Source: RPQJ01 sp963846885
GTDB taxonomy: Bacteria > Pseudomonadota > Gammaproteobacteria > Steroidobacterales > Steroidobacteraceae
Assembly: GCA_963846885.1 (NCBI GenBank)
Contig: CAWJXS010000012.1
Span: forward strand, 1-64,000
Direction: 5' to 3'
Length of the DNA: 64,000 nucleotides
This document shows, piece by piece, positions 51,905 to 61,163 of this stretch (the first letter of the stretch is position 1; each line of letters begins with the position of its first letter). Position numbers and translations under genes: made by a program. The notes under the pieces were generated by a model that was not told where the DNA came from, did no database searches, and saw nothing but the letters and a program-made list of their open reading frames with translations.

Positions 51905-54164
51905 ATGACGAGTGAAATGACGAATCGGGATCGCCGCAGCGCGCAGCTGGCTGCAGTGATCGGCACGGTGCTGGCGACCTACGCAGGCAGCGCGGCCGCA
52001 ATCGAATTCGAGTTCGAGAACGGCGGCAAGCTGAACTGGAACACCACCGTATCGGTGGGTGCGAGCTGGCGCGCCGAGGACCCGAGCGAACGGCTCTTCA
52101 CGCGAGCGGACGGTTCACTCATCGGCAAATACTCCAGCCCCCTGATCCCAGGTACGGCTGTCGGTCCCAGAGACGGCCTCGCGGGCAACCACGCCGCAGG
52201 CGACGGCAACCTGAATTACGCGAAGAACGACCGGTTCTCGACTCCGTTCAGGGTCCTCACGGATCTCGAATACAAGAAGGGCCGCTTCGGCGCCCTGGTG
52301 CGGGCCAAGTACTGGTATGACCAGGCCTTGAACCAGGAAAACGTGCTCGTCGGCAGCCAGGCCAACAACTTCAACGGTGTTCGACCTGGGCTCGGCCCGA
52401 TCCCCGGAGGTTTCAACCCCTGCACGCCAGCGACCCCGGCCGGAAGGCCTTGCCTGCCCATGTCTCCACCCGGACAGAACCTGTGGCCCAAGGGCAAGTT
52501 GAGCGACCGGGGCTTCGAGGCGGAACAGCAGTTCGAGAACTTCTATCTGCTGGACGCGTACGTCTATGGCTCGTTCGACGTCGGCAACACCGACCTGCAG
52601 CTGCGTGTCGGCAACCAGGTGATCAACTGGGGCGAAAGCATCTTCATCCAGGGCGTCAACCAGATCAATCCGATCGACGTGCCGGCCGCCCGCCGTGCGG
52701 GCGCAGAGCTCAAGGAGATCCTGCTGCCGGTGTGGGCCATCTACGCGAACTGGGGTTTCGACTTCGGCTCGCTCGAGGCCTTCTACCAGCTGAAGTGGAA
52801 CAACACGTCGGTGGACGCTTGCGGCACGTACTTTTCGGCGACCAGCACGCTGATCGGAGCCGATCCGGGCTCGTGCGACAGCCTCACCGTCATCGGCGGC
52901 CAGTTGGGCAACCGGGCGCCCGGCACGTCATCGCCGATCGTCCCGCAGCTGGGTTCGCAGCCCTTCCTGCAGGCGTCCGGCACGTTCCTCCCAGGCAGCC
53001 AAGGCCGCGAGCCGAGTGACTCCGGCCAGTTCGGCCTGGCTTTCCGCTTCCCGGTCGAAAAGATCGACACGGAAATCGGTTTGTATGCCATGAACATCCA
53101 CAGCCGTCTGCCGGTGGCGGGAAGCGTCACGGGCACCAACTGGAAAGACCTGCCGGCCGCGCAGCAGGCTGCGTTGCGGGCCGCGGGTCTCATTGGCTCC
53201 GATGCTTACGGCAACTACTGGACGTCCAGTCGCTATCGTGGACTGTTCCCGACCGTCGAGGCCGCGGCCGAAGGATTCCTGGCCTCCGTCGGTCTGCCGA
53301 CCAACCTGAATTCGGCGCGGGGCTTCTGGGAATACCCGGAGGACATCCAGATCTACGGCATCAGCGCGGCAACCAACCTGCTGAGCTGGTCCACGTCCGC
53401 CGAACTGAGCTACCAGGTCGACGTCCCGGTCATGGCCAATGGCAACGACCTGATCGGCGCCGGTATCCTCGGCATCGGGCCGTACAGGGAACGCGCGGCC
53501 GCGATCCAGGCGCAGAGCGAGGGCTCGTACCTGACCGGCCATGACCGGTTCAACAAGACCCAGTTCCAGGTCAACGCGGTCAAGACCTTCAGCAACATCA
53601 TGGGCGCCGAGAGCCTGCTGGTCGTCGGTGAGATCGGCTCGCAGTGGAACGACGTGCCCGACTACACCAAGGGCGGCATCCGCTACGGCCGTGGCTTCAT
53701 GTTCGGGACAGGTTCCGGCCCGGGTTACGGGCCGGGGGGGTTTCCGGAAGGGCAGCCTGGGCTCGGCGGCATCAGCCAGGGCAACTTATGTTCCCCGACC
53801 TTTACGGGCGCGCCAATGCCGTCTGCCTAACTCGCTCTACAACCCGCAGCCGGACGGCTGCCGCAACGACGGCTACGTGACGGACGTGGCCTGGGGCTAC
53901 CGCCTGCGTGTCTCGGCGGACTACAACAACGTCATGGACACCGGCGTGACTGTCACCCCGAGCGTGTTCTGGGCGCACGACGTCGAAGGCGTCTCGATGG
54001 ACCCGACCTTCATCGAGGACCGCATGACGCTGGGACTCGGGCTGAAATTCAACTACAACAAGAAGTACGTGCTGGACGTCAACTACGTGAGTTACGAAAA
54101 CGGCGGATTCGATCCGTTGTTCGATCGCGACTACTACTCGGCTGCTGTCAGCGTGACCTTCTAA
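51905..54164 (+). CDS. DUF1302 outer-membrane protein (frameshifted)
   Basis: Large protein of about 750 residues when repaired, with a signal peptide ending SAAA, and beta-rich segments (LNWNTTVSVGASWRAEDP, GNTDLQLRVGNQVINWGES). The C-terminus ends in an aromatic residue (YYSAAVSVTF), as outer-membrane beta-barrels do. One extra base near 53815-53825 breaks the frame after LCSPTFTGAP; the next frame continues LPNSLYNPQPDGCRNDGYV. GGGGGA precedes the ATG. DUF1302 proteins are regularly followed by DUF1329, as here, and probably form a channel or binding protein for a hydrophobic compound. Confidence 0.88.
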
Positions 54165-54186
54165 TCGGATCCAGGAGACGAACCAG

Positions 54187-55541
54187 ATGAAGAATTTGAA
54201 CAGGATCCTCGCCACCGCGATCGCGGCGGCAGGTCTGCTCGGCACGGCACTGCCTGCGTACGCCAAGCTTTCGGCTGCCGAGGCTGCCCGCCTCGGGGCC
54301 GATCTCACGCCGATGGGCGCTGAGAAAGCCGGCAACAAGGACGGCACGATTCCCGCATGGACCGGCGGCCTGTGCGCGCCGCCCGCGGGGTGGACGCCGG
54401 CCAAGGGCTATGCGAACCCGTTCGCTGGCGACAAGCCGAAGTTCACGATCACCAAGGCCAACGCAGCGCAGTACAAGGACAAGCTGACGCCAGGCACGCT
54501 CGCGCTGCTCGCGAAGTACGACAACTTCAAGATGCCGGTCTACGAGTCCCGCCGGACGGCGTGTTATCCGGACTCGGTGTACGCGGACGTCAAGACGAAC
54601 GCGCCGAAGCTCGAACTCGTCGGTTTCGGCATCACGGGCGGGCGCGCGGACGTGCCGTTCCCGATCCCGAAGAGCGGCATCGAAGCGATCTACAATCACC
54701 AGCAGCGTTACCTCGGCACCGGCGTGCTGCGCGAGTACAACAGCTTCCCGGTGCGGGCGAACGGCGACTTCTACAAGATCGGCTCGCGCGAGTACCGCAT
54801 TTTCAATACGAGCCTCGACCAGCCGCAGCCGAACCTGCTGTTGGCGTTCCAGTCGGCCTTCACCACGCCGGCGACGCTCGAGGGCACGATGTTCCTCGTG
54901 CACGAGCCGATCGACCAGGTGAAGCAGACGCGCTCGGCGTGGATCTACAACGCGGGACAGCGGCGCGTGCGCCGCGCCCCGGATCTCGCCCACGACAACT
55001 TCACCGACGGCACGGAGGGCATGCGCACGTCCGACCAGTTCGACGCCTGGAACGGCGCGCCGGACCGCTTTGACTGGAAGCTGATCGGCAAGAAGGAGAT
55101 CTACATCCCTTACAACGCCTACAAGCTGGCCGACAAGACGCTCAAGTACAAGACCGACATCATCCAGAAAGGCACGATCAATGCCGACCTCATGCGCTAC
55201 GAATTGCACCGCGTGTGGGAGGTCGAGGCCACCCTCAAGCCGGGCAGCAAGCACATCTACGGCAAGCGGGTGTTCTACCTCGACGAGGATTCCTGGTCGG
55301 TGATGTACGAAGACGCCTATGACACGCGCAAGCAGCTGTGGCGCATCGGCGTCCATCCGATGATGCAGTTCTACGACGCGAAGATCCCGTATTACCGCGC
55401 CAACGTCTGGCACGACCTGAACAGCGGTGCGTATTATCCGCGGGCCTGGACAACGAGATCAAGACGCCGTGGGACTGGAACCAGAAGGGCAAGTGGGGCG
55501 ATTTCCAGCCCGATGCGCTGCGTCGCATGGGCACCAAGTAA
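54187..55541 (+). CDS. DUF1329 periplasmic/outer-membrane protein (frameshifted at the C-terminus)
   Basis: About 451 residues when repaired, with a signal peptide (ILATAIAAAGLLGTALPAYA). Characteristic segments are LGADLTPMGAEKAGNKDGTI, YNHQQRYLGTGV and RVFYLDEDSWSVMYEDAYD, typical of the LolB-like DUF1329 fold. After SGAYYPR the frame fails; the neighbouring frame gives AGLDNEIKTPWDWNQKGKWG and a stop at 55541, so one base is missing near 55437. It is 22 bp after DUF1302. It may carry lipid or a hydrophobic substrate between the outer-membrane protein and the RND pump. Confidence 0.88.
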
Positions 55542-55583
55542 CCGCCCGTACGGCGACAACGATGTCTCGTTTGAGCTGACGAT

Positions 55584-55618
55584 GGCCGGCCCCCGGTTCC
55601 GCCGGGGCCGGCCGTTTT
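55584..55618 (+). terminator. GC-rich hairpin with T run after the DUF1329 gene
   Basis: GGCCGGCCCCCGG (55584-55596) pairs with CCGGGGCCGGCC (55602-55613), with one bulged C, followed by GTTTT. The form is that of an intrinsic terminator or attenuator. It lies between DUF1329 and the YCF48 gene, so it could lower expression of the downstream genes relative to the first two. Confidence 0.65.
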
Positions 55619-55655
55619 GCGGCAGGGGGAGCCCGGCCGCGGGGGAAACAAGAAA

Positions 55656-56639
55656 ATGACGTATCGGGCAGGAATTGCCTGTGCCTTGCTTGGCGCGACA
55701 CTGTGCTCTCTTGCCGCGCCTGCGCGCAGCGAAGACAAAGCCGCCGCAGCGAAGCCTGGGTCCACTGTGGTCGTCGATGTGCGCAGTGACCGCATCGTGC
55801 TGCTCGACATCGCGCGGGCCGGCGACCGGCTCATCGCCGTCGGCGAGCGCGGCTTCGCGCTCGTCTCCGACGATGGCAAGGCATGGAAGGGCGTGCAGAC
55901 GCCCATCACGCGCCAGCTCACCGGGGTGGCATTCAAGGACGACAAGGTCGGCGTCGCGGTCGGCCACGGCGGGTCGTTCGTGCGCACGGACGATGGCGGC
56001 GCCACCTGGTCCCAGGTCGTCGTCGACGAGGCGGGCCCCGACTCCCTGCTCGGCGTGACTCACCTCGATGGCGACCACTTCATCGCGTACGGCGCGTTCG
56101 GGCTGTACTTCGATTCGGTCGATGCCGGCAAGACCTGGCAGCGCGGCATGGTGATGTCCGAAGACTTCGATCGCCACATTTCGCAGGTCATCAAGGTAGG
56201 CACGTCGCTGCTGCTGGTGGGCGAGTCCGGCACGCTCGCGCGGTCCGACGACGGCGGCGCCAACTGGACCGCTCTCACGTCGCCGTACCCGGGATCGTTC
56301 TTTGGCGCGCTGGCGGTCAGGGACGGCAGCGTCCTCGTCTTCGGCATGCGTGGCAACGTGTACCGGACGCTGGACGTCGGAGCGACGTGGCAGAAGGTCG
56401 AAACGGGCACGACCGTGTCCTTCATGTCGGGCCAGCAACTTGCCGACGGGCGGGTGATGCTCGTTGGCAACTCCGGCCTGATCGCGGAAAGCGCCGACGC
56501 AGGCCAGAGTTTCGTACTGCACACGGCCAAACCCGGCAAAGGCTTTGCCAGCCTGATCGAGAACCCGGGCGGCGGCATCCTCTTCGCGGGCGAAAGCGGC
56601 GTCACGCCGCTCGACCCGGCCTGGCTCAAGGGCCAGTAA
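55656..56639 (+). CDS. YCF48/BNR-repeat beta-propeller protein
   Basis: 327-residue secreted protein with a signal peptide (IACALLGATLCSLAAPARS). BNR/Asp-box-like repeats of the form S.DDG..W or TDDGGATW recur about every 40 residues (SDDGKAWKGV, TDDGGATWSQ, SDDGGANWTA, LDVGATWQKV), as in YCF48/HCF136 proteins. The start at 55656 is chosen because an in-frame Met upstream falls within the hairpin region. It sits between DUF1329 and the RND transporter, its usual neighbours, and is likely an accessory factor of that transporter in the periplasm. Confidence 0.87.
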   Translation: MTYRAGIACALLGATLCSLAAPARSEDKAAAAKPGSTVVVDVRSDRIVLLDIARAGDRLIAVGERGFALVSDDGKAWKGVQTPITRQLTGVAFKDDKVGVAVGHGGSFVRTDDGGATWSQVVVDEAGPDSLLGVTHLDGDHFIAYGAFGLYFDSVDAGKTWQRGMVMSEDFDRHISQVIKVGTSLLLVGESGTLARSDDGGANWTALTSPYPGSFFGALAVRDGSVLVFGMRGNVYRTLDVGATWQKVETGTTVSFMSGQQLADGRVMLVGNSGLIAESADAGQSFVLHTAKPGKGFASLIENPGGGILFAGESGVTPLDPAWLKGQ

Positions 56640-56663
56640 CGGCAGCGGGCAAGGACAAAAGAA

Positions 56664-59090
56664 ATGGCGAACGACGTTAAGCCCGGCATGAGTGCCGACG
56701 ATGCCGCGATCGAGAAGATCCAGTTCGCGCCGGACTGGGTCGGCAAGATTTCCTACTGGATTTTCCACTACCGCAAGCCGCTGCTGATCCTGTTCATCCT
56801 GATCACCGTCCTGCTGGGCGCGATGGCGAGCCAGCTGCGCGTGCAGGCGGCGTTCACCAAGATGATCCCGCTGAAGCACCCGTACATGGCGACGTTCCTG
56901 GAGTACCAATCGGACTTCGGCGGCGCCAACAAGGTGCTGGTTGCGCTGCAGAACAAGAAAGGCGACATCTACGACAAGCAGTTCATGGATTCGCTGCGCA
57001 AGGTGACCGAGGAGGTTTTCTATATTCCCGGCATCGAGCGCAGCTCCGTTGCGTCGCTGTTCACCTCCAACGTGCGCTTCACCGAGGTCGTCGAGGACGG
57101 CTTCCGCGGCGGCAACGTCGTGTCCGCGGATTTCGCAGGCACGCCCGAGCAGATGGCGAAGGTGAAGGAAAACCTGCTCAAGTCCGATTGGGTCGGGCGA
57201 CTGGTCTCGAACGACCAGACCGCAGCGATGGTCGTGGCGACGCTGATGGAGAACGACCCCGAAACGGGCGAGCGGCTCGACCTGCAGGCGGTGGCGGCCC
57301 AGCTCGAGGCGATCCGCGCCAAGTACGAGAACGAAAACACCGGCGTCCACATCATCGGGTTCGCCAAGGCCGTGGGCGACATCGCCAAGGGCGCGGCCGG
57401 CGTGCTCGTCTTCTTCGGCATCGCGTTCGTGATCACCGCGCTGCTGCTCTACTGGTATTCCGGCTCGCTGATGATCACGACGCTGGCGCTGATCTGCGCG
57501 ATCGTGCCCGTCATCTGGCTGCTCGGCCTGCTGCCGGTCTTCGGCTTAGGGCTCGACCCGATGTCGATCCTGGTGCCGTTCCTGATCTTCTCGATCGCCG
57601 TCTCGCACGCGGTGCAGATGACGAACGCCTGGCGGCTCGAAACCCTGCATGGCGCAGACGGCATCACCGCTTCGACGCATTCGTTCCAGAAGCTGTTCAT
57701 CCCGGGCGCGATGGCCTTGCTCGCGAACGCGCTCGGCTTCATGGTCATCGCGTTCGTCGAGATCGAGATCGTGCGCGAGCTCGCCTTCACGGCGACGATC
57801 GGCGTCACGGTGATGATCATCACCAACAAGATGCTGCTGCCGATCCTGCTCTCCTACTACAAGTTCACGCCCGAGCAGGCCTCGAAACTGGCCGGCAAGG
57901 AAACGGCGGGCGACTGGCTCTGGGAACGCGCCGGCGTGCTCGCCACCAAGCGGGTCGCGTGGATTCCGATCGTCATCGGGCTCGGGCTGCTGGCCTTCGG
58001 CCTGTCGCAGGCGCGGCACCTGCACATCGGCGACATCGGCGAGGGCGTGCCCGAACTGCGGCCAGACTCGCGTTACAACCAGGACGTCGGGATGATCACC
58101 AGCCACTTCGCGATCGGCGTCGACCTGCTGCAGGTCATCGCCGAGGCGAAGCCGGCGGACGACGAAGACTCGCCCTGCGTCGACCGCGAGGTCATGGACA
58201 AGATCGAGGATTTCGAGTTCCAGATGCGGCAGGTCGACGGCGTCGCCACCGTGCGCAGCCTCGCGGGCTTCGTGAAGTCGATGACGCAGTCGTTTGCCGA
58301 GACGTTCGCCAAGTGGCGCATGCTGCCGGAGAGCCGCGCCCAGATCGCGCAGGGCGTGGGCTACGCGACGCGCCTCGGCAACGAGTTCATGAACTCGCGC
58401 TGCACCGCGATGCCGATCAGCATCTACACCACCGACCACCAGGCGCAGACGATCGAGCACATCGTGGACGAGATCAAGCAGTTCAAGGCTGCGGGCGGCG
58501 ACACCGAGCGCGTCACGTTCCGGCTTGCCAGCGGCAACGTCGGCGTCATGGCCGCCACGAACGAGGCGGTGCACGCAGCGGACAAGTGGGTGAACCTGGC
58601 GTTGTTCGCGTCGGTGCTGCTGCTGTGCCTGATCACGTTCCGCTCGTTCCCGATCACTCTCTGCATCATCCTGCCGCTCGCCCTGGTGACGATCCTGTGC
58701 AACGCGCTCATGGCCATGCTCGGCATCGGCGTGAAAGTGAACACGCTGCCCGTCGTGGCGCTGGGCGTAGGCGTGGGCGTCGACTATGGCATCTACCTGT
58801 TCGAGCGCATGAAGCACGAGATGGAGGACAACGGCCTCAAGCTGCAGGACGCGTTCGTCGAAGCGCTCAAGCAGCGCGGCACGGCATCGGTCTTTACCGC
58901 GGTGACGATGACCATCTCGGTGGCGACGTGGATATTCTCGGCGCTGAAATTCCAGGCCGACATGGGCATCCTGCTCGCGTTCATGTTCCTCGTGAACATG
59001 TTCGGCGCGATCCTGTTGTTGCCCGCGCTCGCGGCCTATCTGGTGGGCGACAAGAAAGCCGCGCCCAAGGCGCAGGCGAAGGCGGCGTAA
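56664..59090 (+). CDS. RND/MMPL-family transporter
   Basis: 808-residue inner-membrane pump with two repeated halves: helix 1 near residue 40 (PLLILFILITVLLGAMAS), a large periplasmic loop, a bundle of five helices with DPMSILVPFLIFSIAVSHAV, then a second loop and bundle (LPVVALGVGVGVDYGIYLFE). The family (MMPL/HpnN-like) uses the proton gradient to move lipids or other hydrophobic compounds. AAGGAC precedes the ATG. It ends the DUF1302-DUF1329-YCF48 set and is followed directly by a strong terminator. Substrate unknown; import or export cannot be told from sequence. Confidence 0.93.
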   Translation: MANDVKPGMSADDAAIEKIQFAPDWVGKISYWIFHYRKPLLILFILITVLLGAMASQLRVQAAFTKMIPLKHPYMATFLEYQSDFGGANKVLVALQNKKGDIYDKQFMDSLRKVTEEVFYIPGIERSSVASLFTSNVRFTEVVEDGFRGGNVVSADFAGTPEQMAKVKENLLKSDWVGRLVSNDQTAAMVVATLMENDPETGERLDLQAVAAQLEAIRAKYENENTGVHIIGFAKAVGDIAKGAAGVLVFFGIAFVITALLLYWYSGSLMITTLALICAIVPVIWLLGLLPVFGLGLDPMSILVPFLIFSIAVSHAVQMTNAWRLETLHGADGITASTHSFQKLFIPGAMALLANALGFMVIAFVEIEIVRELAFTATIGVTVMIITNKMLLPILLSYYKFTPEQASKLAGKETAGDWLWERAGVLATKRVAWIPIVIGLGLLAFGLSQARHLHIGDIGEGVPELRPDSRYNQDVGMITSHFAIGVDLLQVIAEAKPADDEDSPCVDREVMDKIEDFEFQMRQVDGVATVRSLAGFVKSMTQSFAETFAKWRMLPESRAQIAQGVGYATRLGNEFMNSRCTAMPISIYTTDHQAQTIEHIVDEIKQFKAAGGDTERVTFRLASGNVGVMAATNEAVHAADKWVNLALFASVLLLCLITFRSFPITLCIILPLALVTILCNALMAMLGIGVKVNTLPVVALGVGVGVDYGIYLFERMKHEMEDNGLKLQDAFVEALKQRGTASVFTAVTMTISVATWIFSALKFQADMGILLAFMFLVNMFGAILLLPALAAYLVGDKKAAPKAQAKAA

Positions 59091-59092
59091 AA

Positions 59093-59124
59093 AAAACGAG
59101 CCGGCTCCCGGGCCGGCTCGTTTT
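59093..59124 (+). terminator. Strong intrinsic terminator after the RND gene
   Basis: AAAACGAGCCGGC (59093-59105) and GCCGGCTCGTTTT (59112-59124) form a 13-bp perfect stem with a six-base loop, flanked by A and T runs. It is effective in both directions and separates the RND gene from the convergent hypothetical gene at 59155. Confidence 0.92.
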
Positions 59125-59154
59125 CGACGCTGCTCCTGCGAGCGCGCAGCGGCT

Positions 59155-59658
59155 TCAGCGGGGGCGGCGCTCCTGCACCAGCTGGTCGAGGCGTTCGATG
59201 AACTTGCGCTCTTTTTCGCTGACCAGTTCGCCGCCGATGCCCATTACGTCGCCTTCGCGGGCTGCGCGCGCAACACGCGTCGCCAGCGACAGCACGAATT
59301 CGCCGTAGTGCATGAGGTCTTCAGCGGAACCGTGCGTGCCCAGTGCGTCGAGCGCATGCCGCGCCGTTTCGAGCGCTTTTTCCTGCAGTCGGTCGGGCGT
59401 GCGATGCGCTTCGTCGAGCGTGTAGAACCATTTCCGCACGTCGTCCTGCGCGTGCATGATGTGCGAGCTGCCGCCGATCTCGCTGACCAGCGGGTGCGTG
59501 CTGTTGGTTGCGTCGACGACGGCCTGCAGGCCTGCCGAGCGCTCCAGCATCTCGTCGAAGGCGCTGCCGCCCGACGACGAGACCGCGATGATCACGTGGT
59601 GCGGTGTGTTCCGCACGGCCTGCCACTGCACCACCGTGAGCTTGTCCTTGGTCAGCAT
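59155..59658 (-). CDS. Conserved hypothetical protein
   Basis: 167-residue soluble, mixed alpha/beta protein. I do not recognise the family. It begins MLTKDKLTVVQWQAVRNTPH, and has HHVIIAVSSSGGSAFDEMLE and a helical C-terminal half ending IERLDQLVQERRPR. The start at 59658 is preferred because GGAGG lies about nine bases upstream; an ATG at 59673 would add five residues. It is divergent from the flavin oxidoreductase gene and convergent with the RND operon. The context gives no function. Confidence 0.7.
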   Translation of the reverse strand: MLTKDKLTVVQWQAVRNTPHHVIIAVSSSGGSAFDEMLERSAGLQAVVDATNSTHPLVSEIGGSSHIMHAQDDVRKWFYTLDEAHRTPDRLQEKALETARHALDALGTHGSAEDLMHYGEFVLSLATRVARAAREGDVMGIGGELVSEKERKFIERLDQLVQERRPR

Positions 59659-59757
59659 GCGCAATTCCTCCATCCCCGATTTGTGGTGCGACGCAGGCCC
59701 GGGAGCCGCGCGTCAGCTTGCGCAGGATCATACCCCGCCACGGGGAGAGGTTAAACG

Positions 59758-61116
59758 ATGGACGTCCTGAATCGGCCGCTGCGCCTGCCCTGTGGCGCCA
59801 CGCTGCCCAACCGGCTGGCCAAGGCCGCGATGACCGAGGGGCTGGCAGACGCCTGGCTGCGCGCCACGCCGGCACTGGAGCGGCTGTACCGCACCTGGAG
59901 CGAGGGTGGCTGCGGGTTGCTCATCACGGGCAACGTGCAGGTCGATCGCTTCGACCTCGAACGGCCGGCCAACGTCGCAATCGACCAGTCTGAGCCGCGG
60001 ACGTTCGACGCCGCAGCGCGCGCCCGGCTCGCGGACTGGGCCCGGGCGGGGCAGGCAAGCGGCAACGCACTCTGGGTGCAGCTTTCGCATGCCGGCCGGC
60101 AGACACCGCGTTATGTCACCGGACGGCCCGTCGCGCCCTCGGCCGTGCAGCTCGACCTGCTCGGCAATTACGCGCGGCCCCGCGCGCTCACCGAGGACGA
60201 GATCCTCGGACTCATCGGCCGCTTCGCGCATGCCGCGCAGGTCGTGCGCGACTGCGGGTTCTCGGGCGTGCAGGTGCACGGGGCCCACGGGTACCTGATC
60301 AGTTCGTTCCTGTCGCCGGTGACGAACCAGCGCACGGACGCCTGGGGCGGGCCGCTCGTCAACCGCGCCCGCTTCCTGCTCGAGACCCTGCGCGCGGTCC
60401 GGCGGGCCGTCGGTGACGATTTCCCCGTCGCGCTCAAGCTCAACTCCGACGACTTCCGCAAAGGCGGCTTCACGCACGAGGACTGCCTGCAGGTCGTGGC
60501 GTGGCTCAATGACGAGCGCGTCGACCTGCTGGAAGTGTCCGGCGGCACGTACGAGCAGCCCCGCCTGATCGGCTTCGAGGGGCGCGCGGAGGACGCGATG
60601 CCGGTGCGCACGAGCACCCGCGCGCGCGAAGCGTATTTCCTGGACTACGCGTCGGCGATCCGCAAGGTGGCCCGCATGCCGTTGATGGTCACGGGCGGCT
60701 TTCGCTCGCGGGCGGGCATGACGGCGGCGCTCGCCGGCGAACCGGCGGGCGCTGCATCAAGCGACGACGACGGCGGCCGTGGCGACTGCGACGTGATCGG
60801 ACTCGGCCGGCCATTGTGCTGGATGCCGGACTTCCCGCGCCGGTTGCTGCAGGGCGAGATGGACGAGATCGGCGATCTCGACGCACGACTGCGTCTGCGT
60901 GAACGCGGCTGGCTCTCGCCACAGGGGAAAACCATCGTGGCCAGGGCATTGAACGCGTTTGCGGCGCAATCCTGGTACTACTGCCAGCTCTTCCGGCTGG
61001 CAGAGGGGCAGCCGGCGCAACTCGATCGCAGCGTCGCGTCGACGCTGCGCGAATACCTCGGCGCGGAGCTCAAGGCTGCGTATCGGACGCGCCGCGTCTA
61101 CCCCAGGGCCGGCTAG
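59758..61116 (+). CDS. NADH:flavin oxidoreductase (old yellow enzyme family)
   Basis: 452-residue FMN TIM-barrel ene-reductase. It starts RLPCGATLPNRLAKAAMTEG, and has LWVQLSHAGRQTPRYVTG, the VQVHGAHGYLISSFLSPVTN catalytic region, and an MVTGGFRSRAG phosphate-binding site. The family reduces activated C=C bonds of enones or enoates with NAD(P)H. It lacks the iron-sulfur and FAD domains of 2,4-dienoyl-CoA reductase. It could handle an unsaturated carbonyl from the catabolic clusters, but it is not in an operon with them. Confidence 0.92.
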   Translation: MDVLNRPLRLPCGATLPNRLAKAAMTEGLADAWLRATPALERLYRTWSEGGCGLLITGNVQVDRFDLERPANVAIDQSEPRTFDAAARARLADWARAGQASGNALWVQLSHAGRQTPRYVTGRPVAPSAVQLDLLGNYARPRALTEDEILGLIGRFAHAAQVVRDCGFSGVQVHGAHGYLISSFLSPVTNQRTDAWGGPLVNRARFLLETLRAVRRAVGDDFPVALKLNSDDFRKGGFTHEDCLQVVAWLNDERVDLLEVSGGTYEQPRLIGFEGRAEDAMPVRTSTRAREAYFLDYASAIRKVARMPLMVTGGFRSRAGMTAALAGEPAGAASSDDDGGRGDCDVIGLGRPLCWMPDFPRRLLQGEMDEIGDLDARLRLRERGWLSPQGKTIVARALNAFAAQSWYYCQLFRLAEGQPAQLDRSVASTLREYLGAELKAAYRTRRVYPRAG

Positions 61117-61163
61117 ACGCAGAGCGTGGTAGCCTCTCCGTTCCAACCGGAGAGGGGTGTTTC

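Noticed and set aside
55434..59308. Long open frames overlapping the YCF48 and RND genes (minus 55434-57350, plus 57188-59308)
   Set aside because: The real genes have signal peptides, propeller repeats and membrane helices; the overlapping frames have none.
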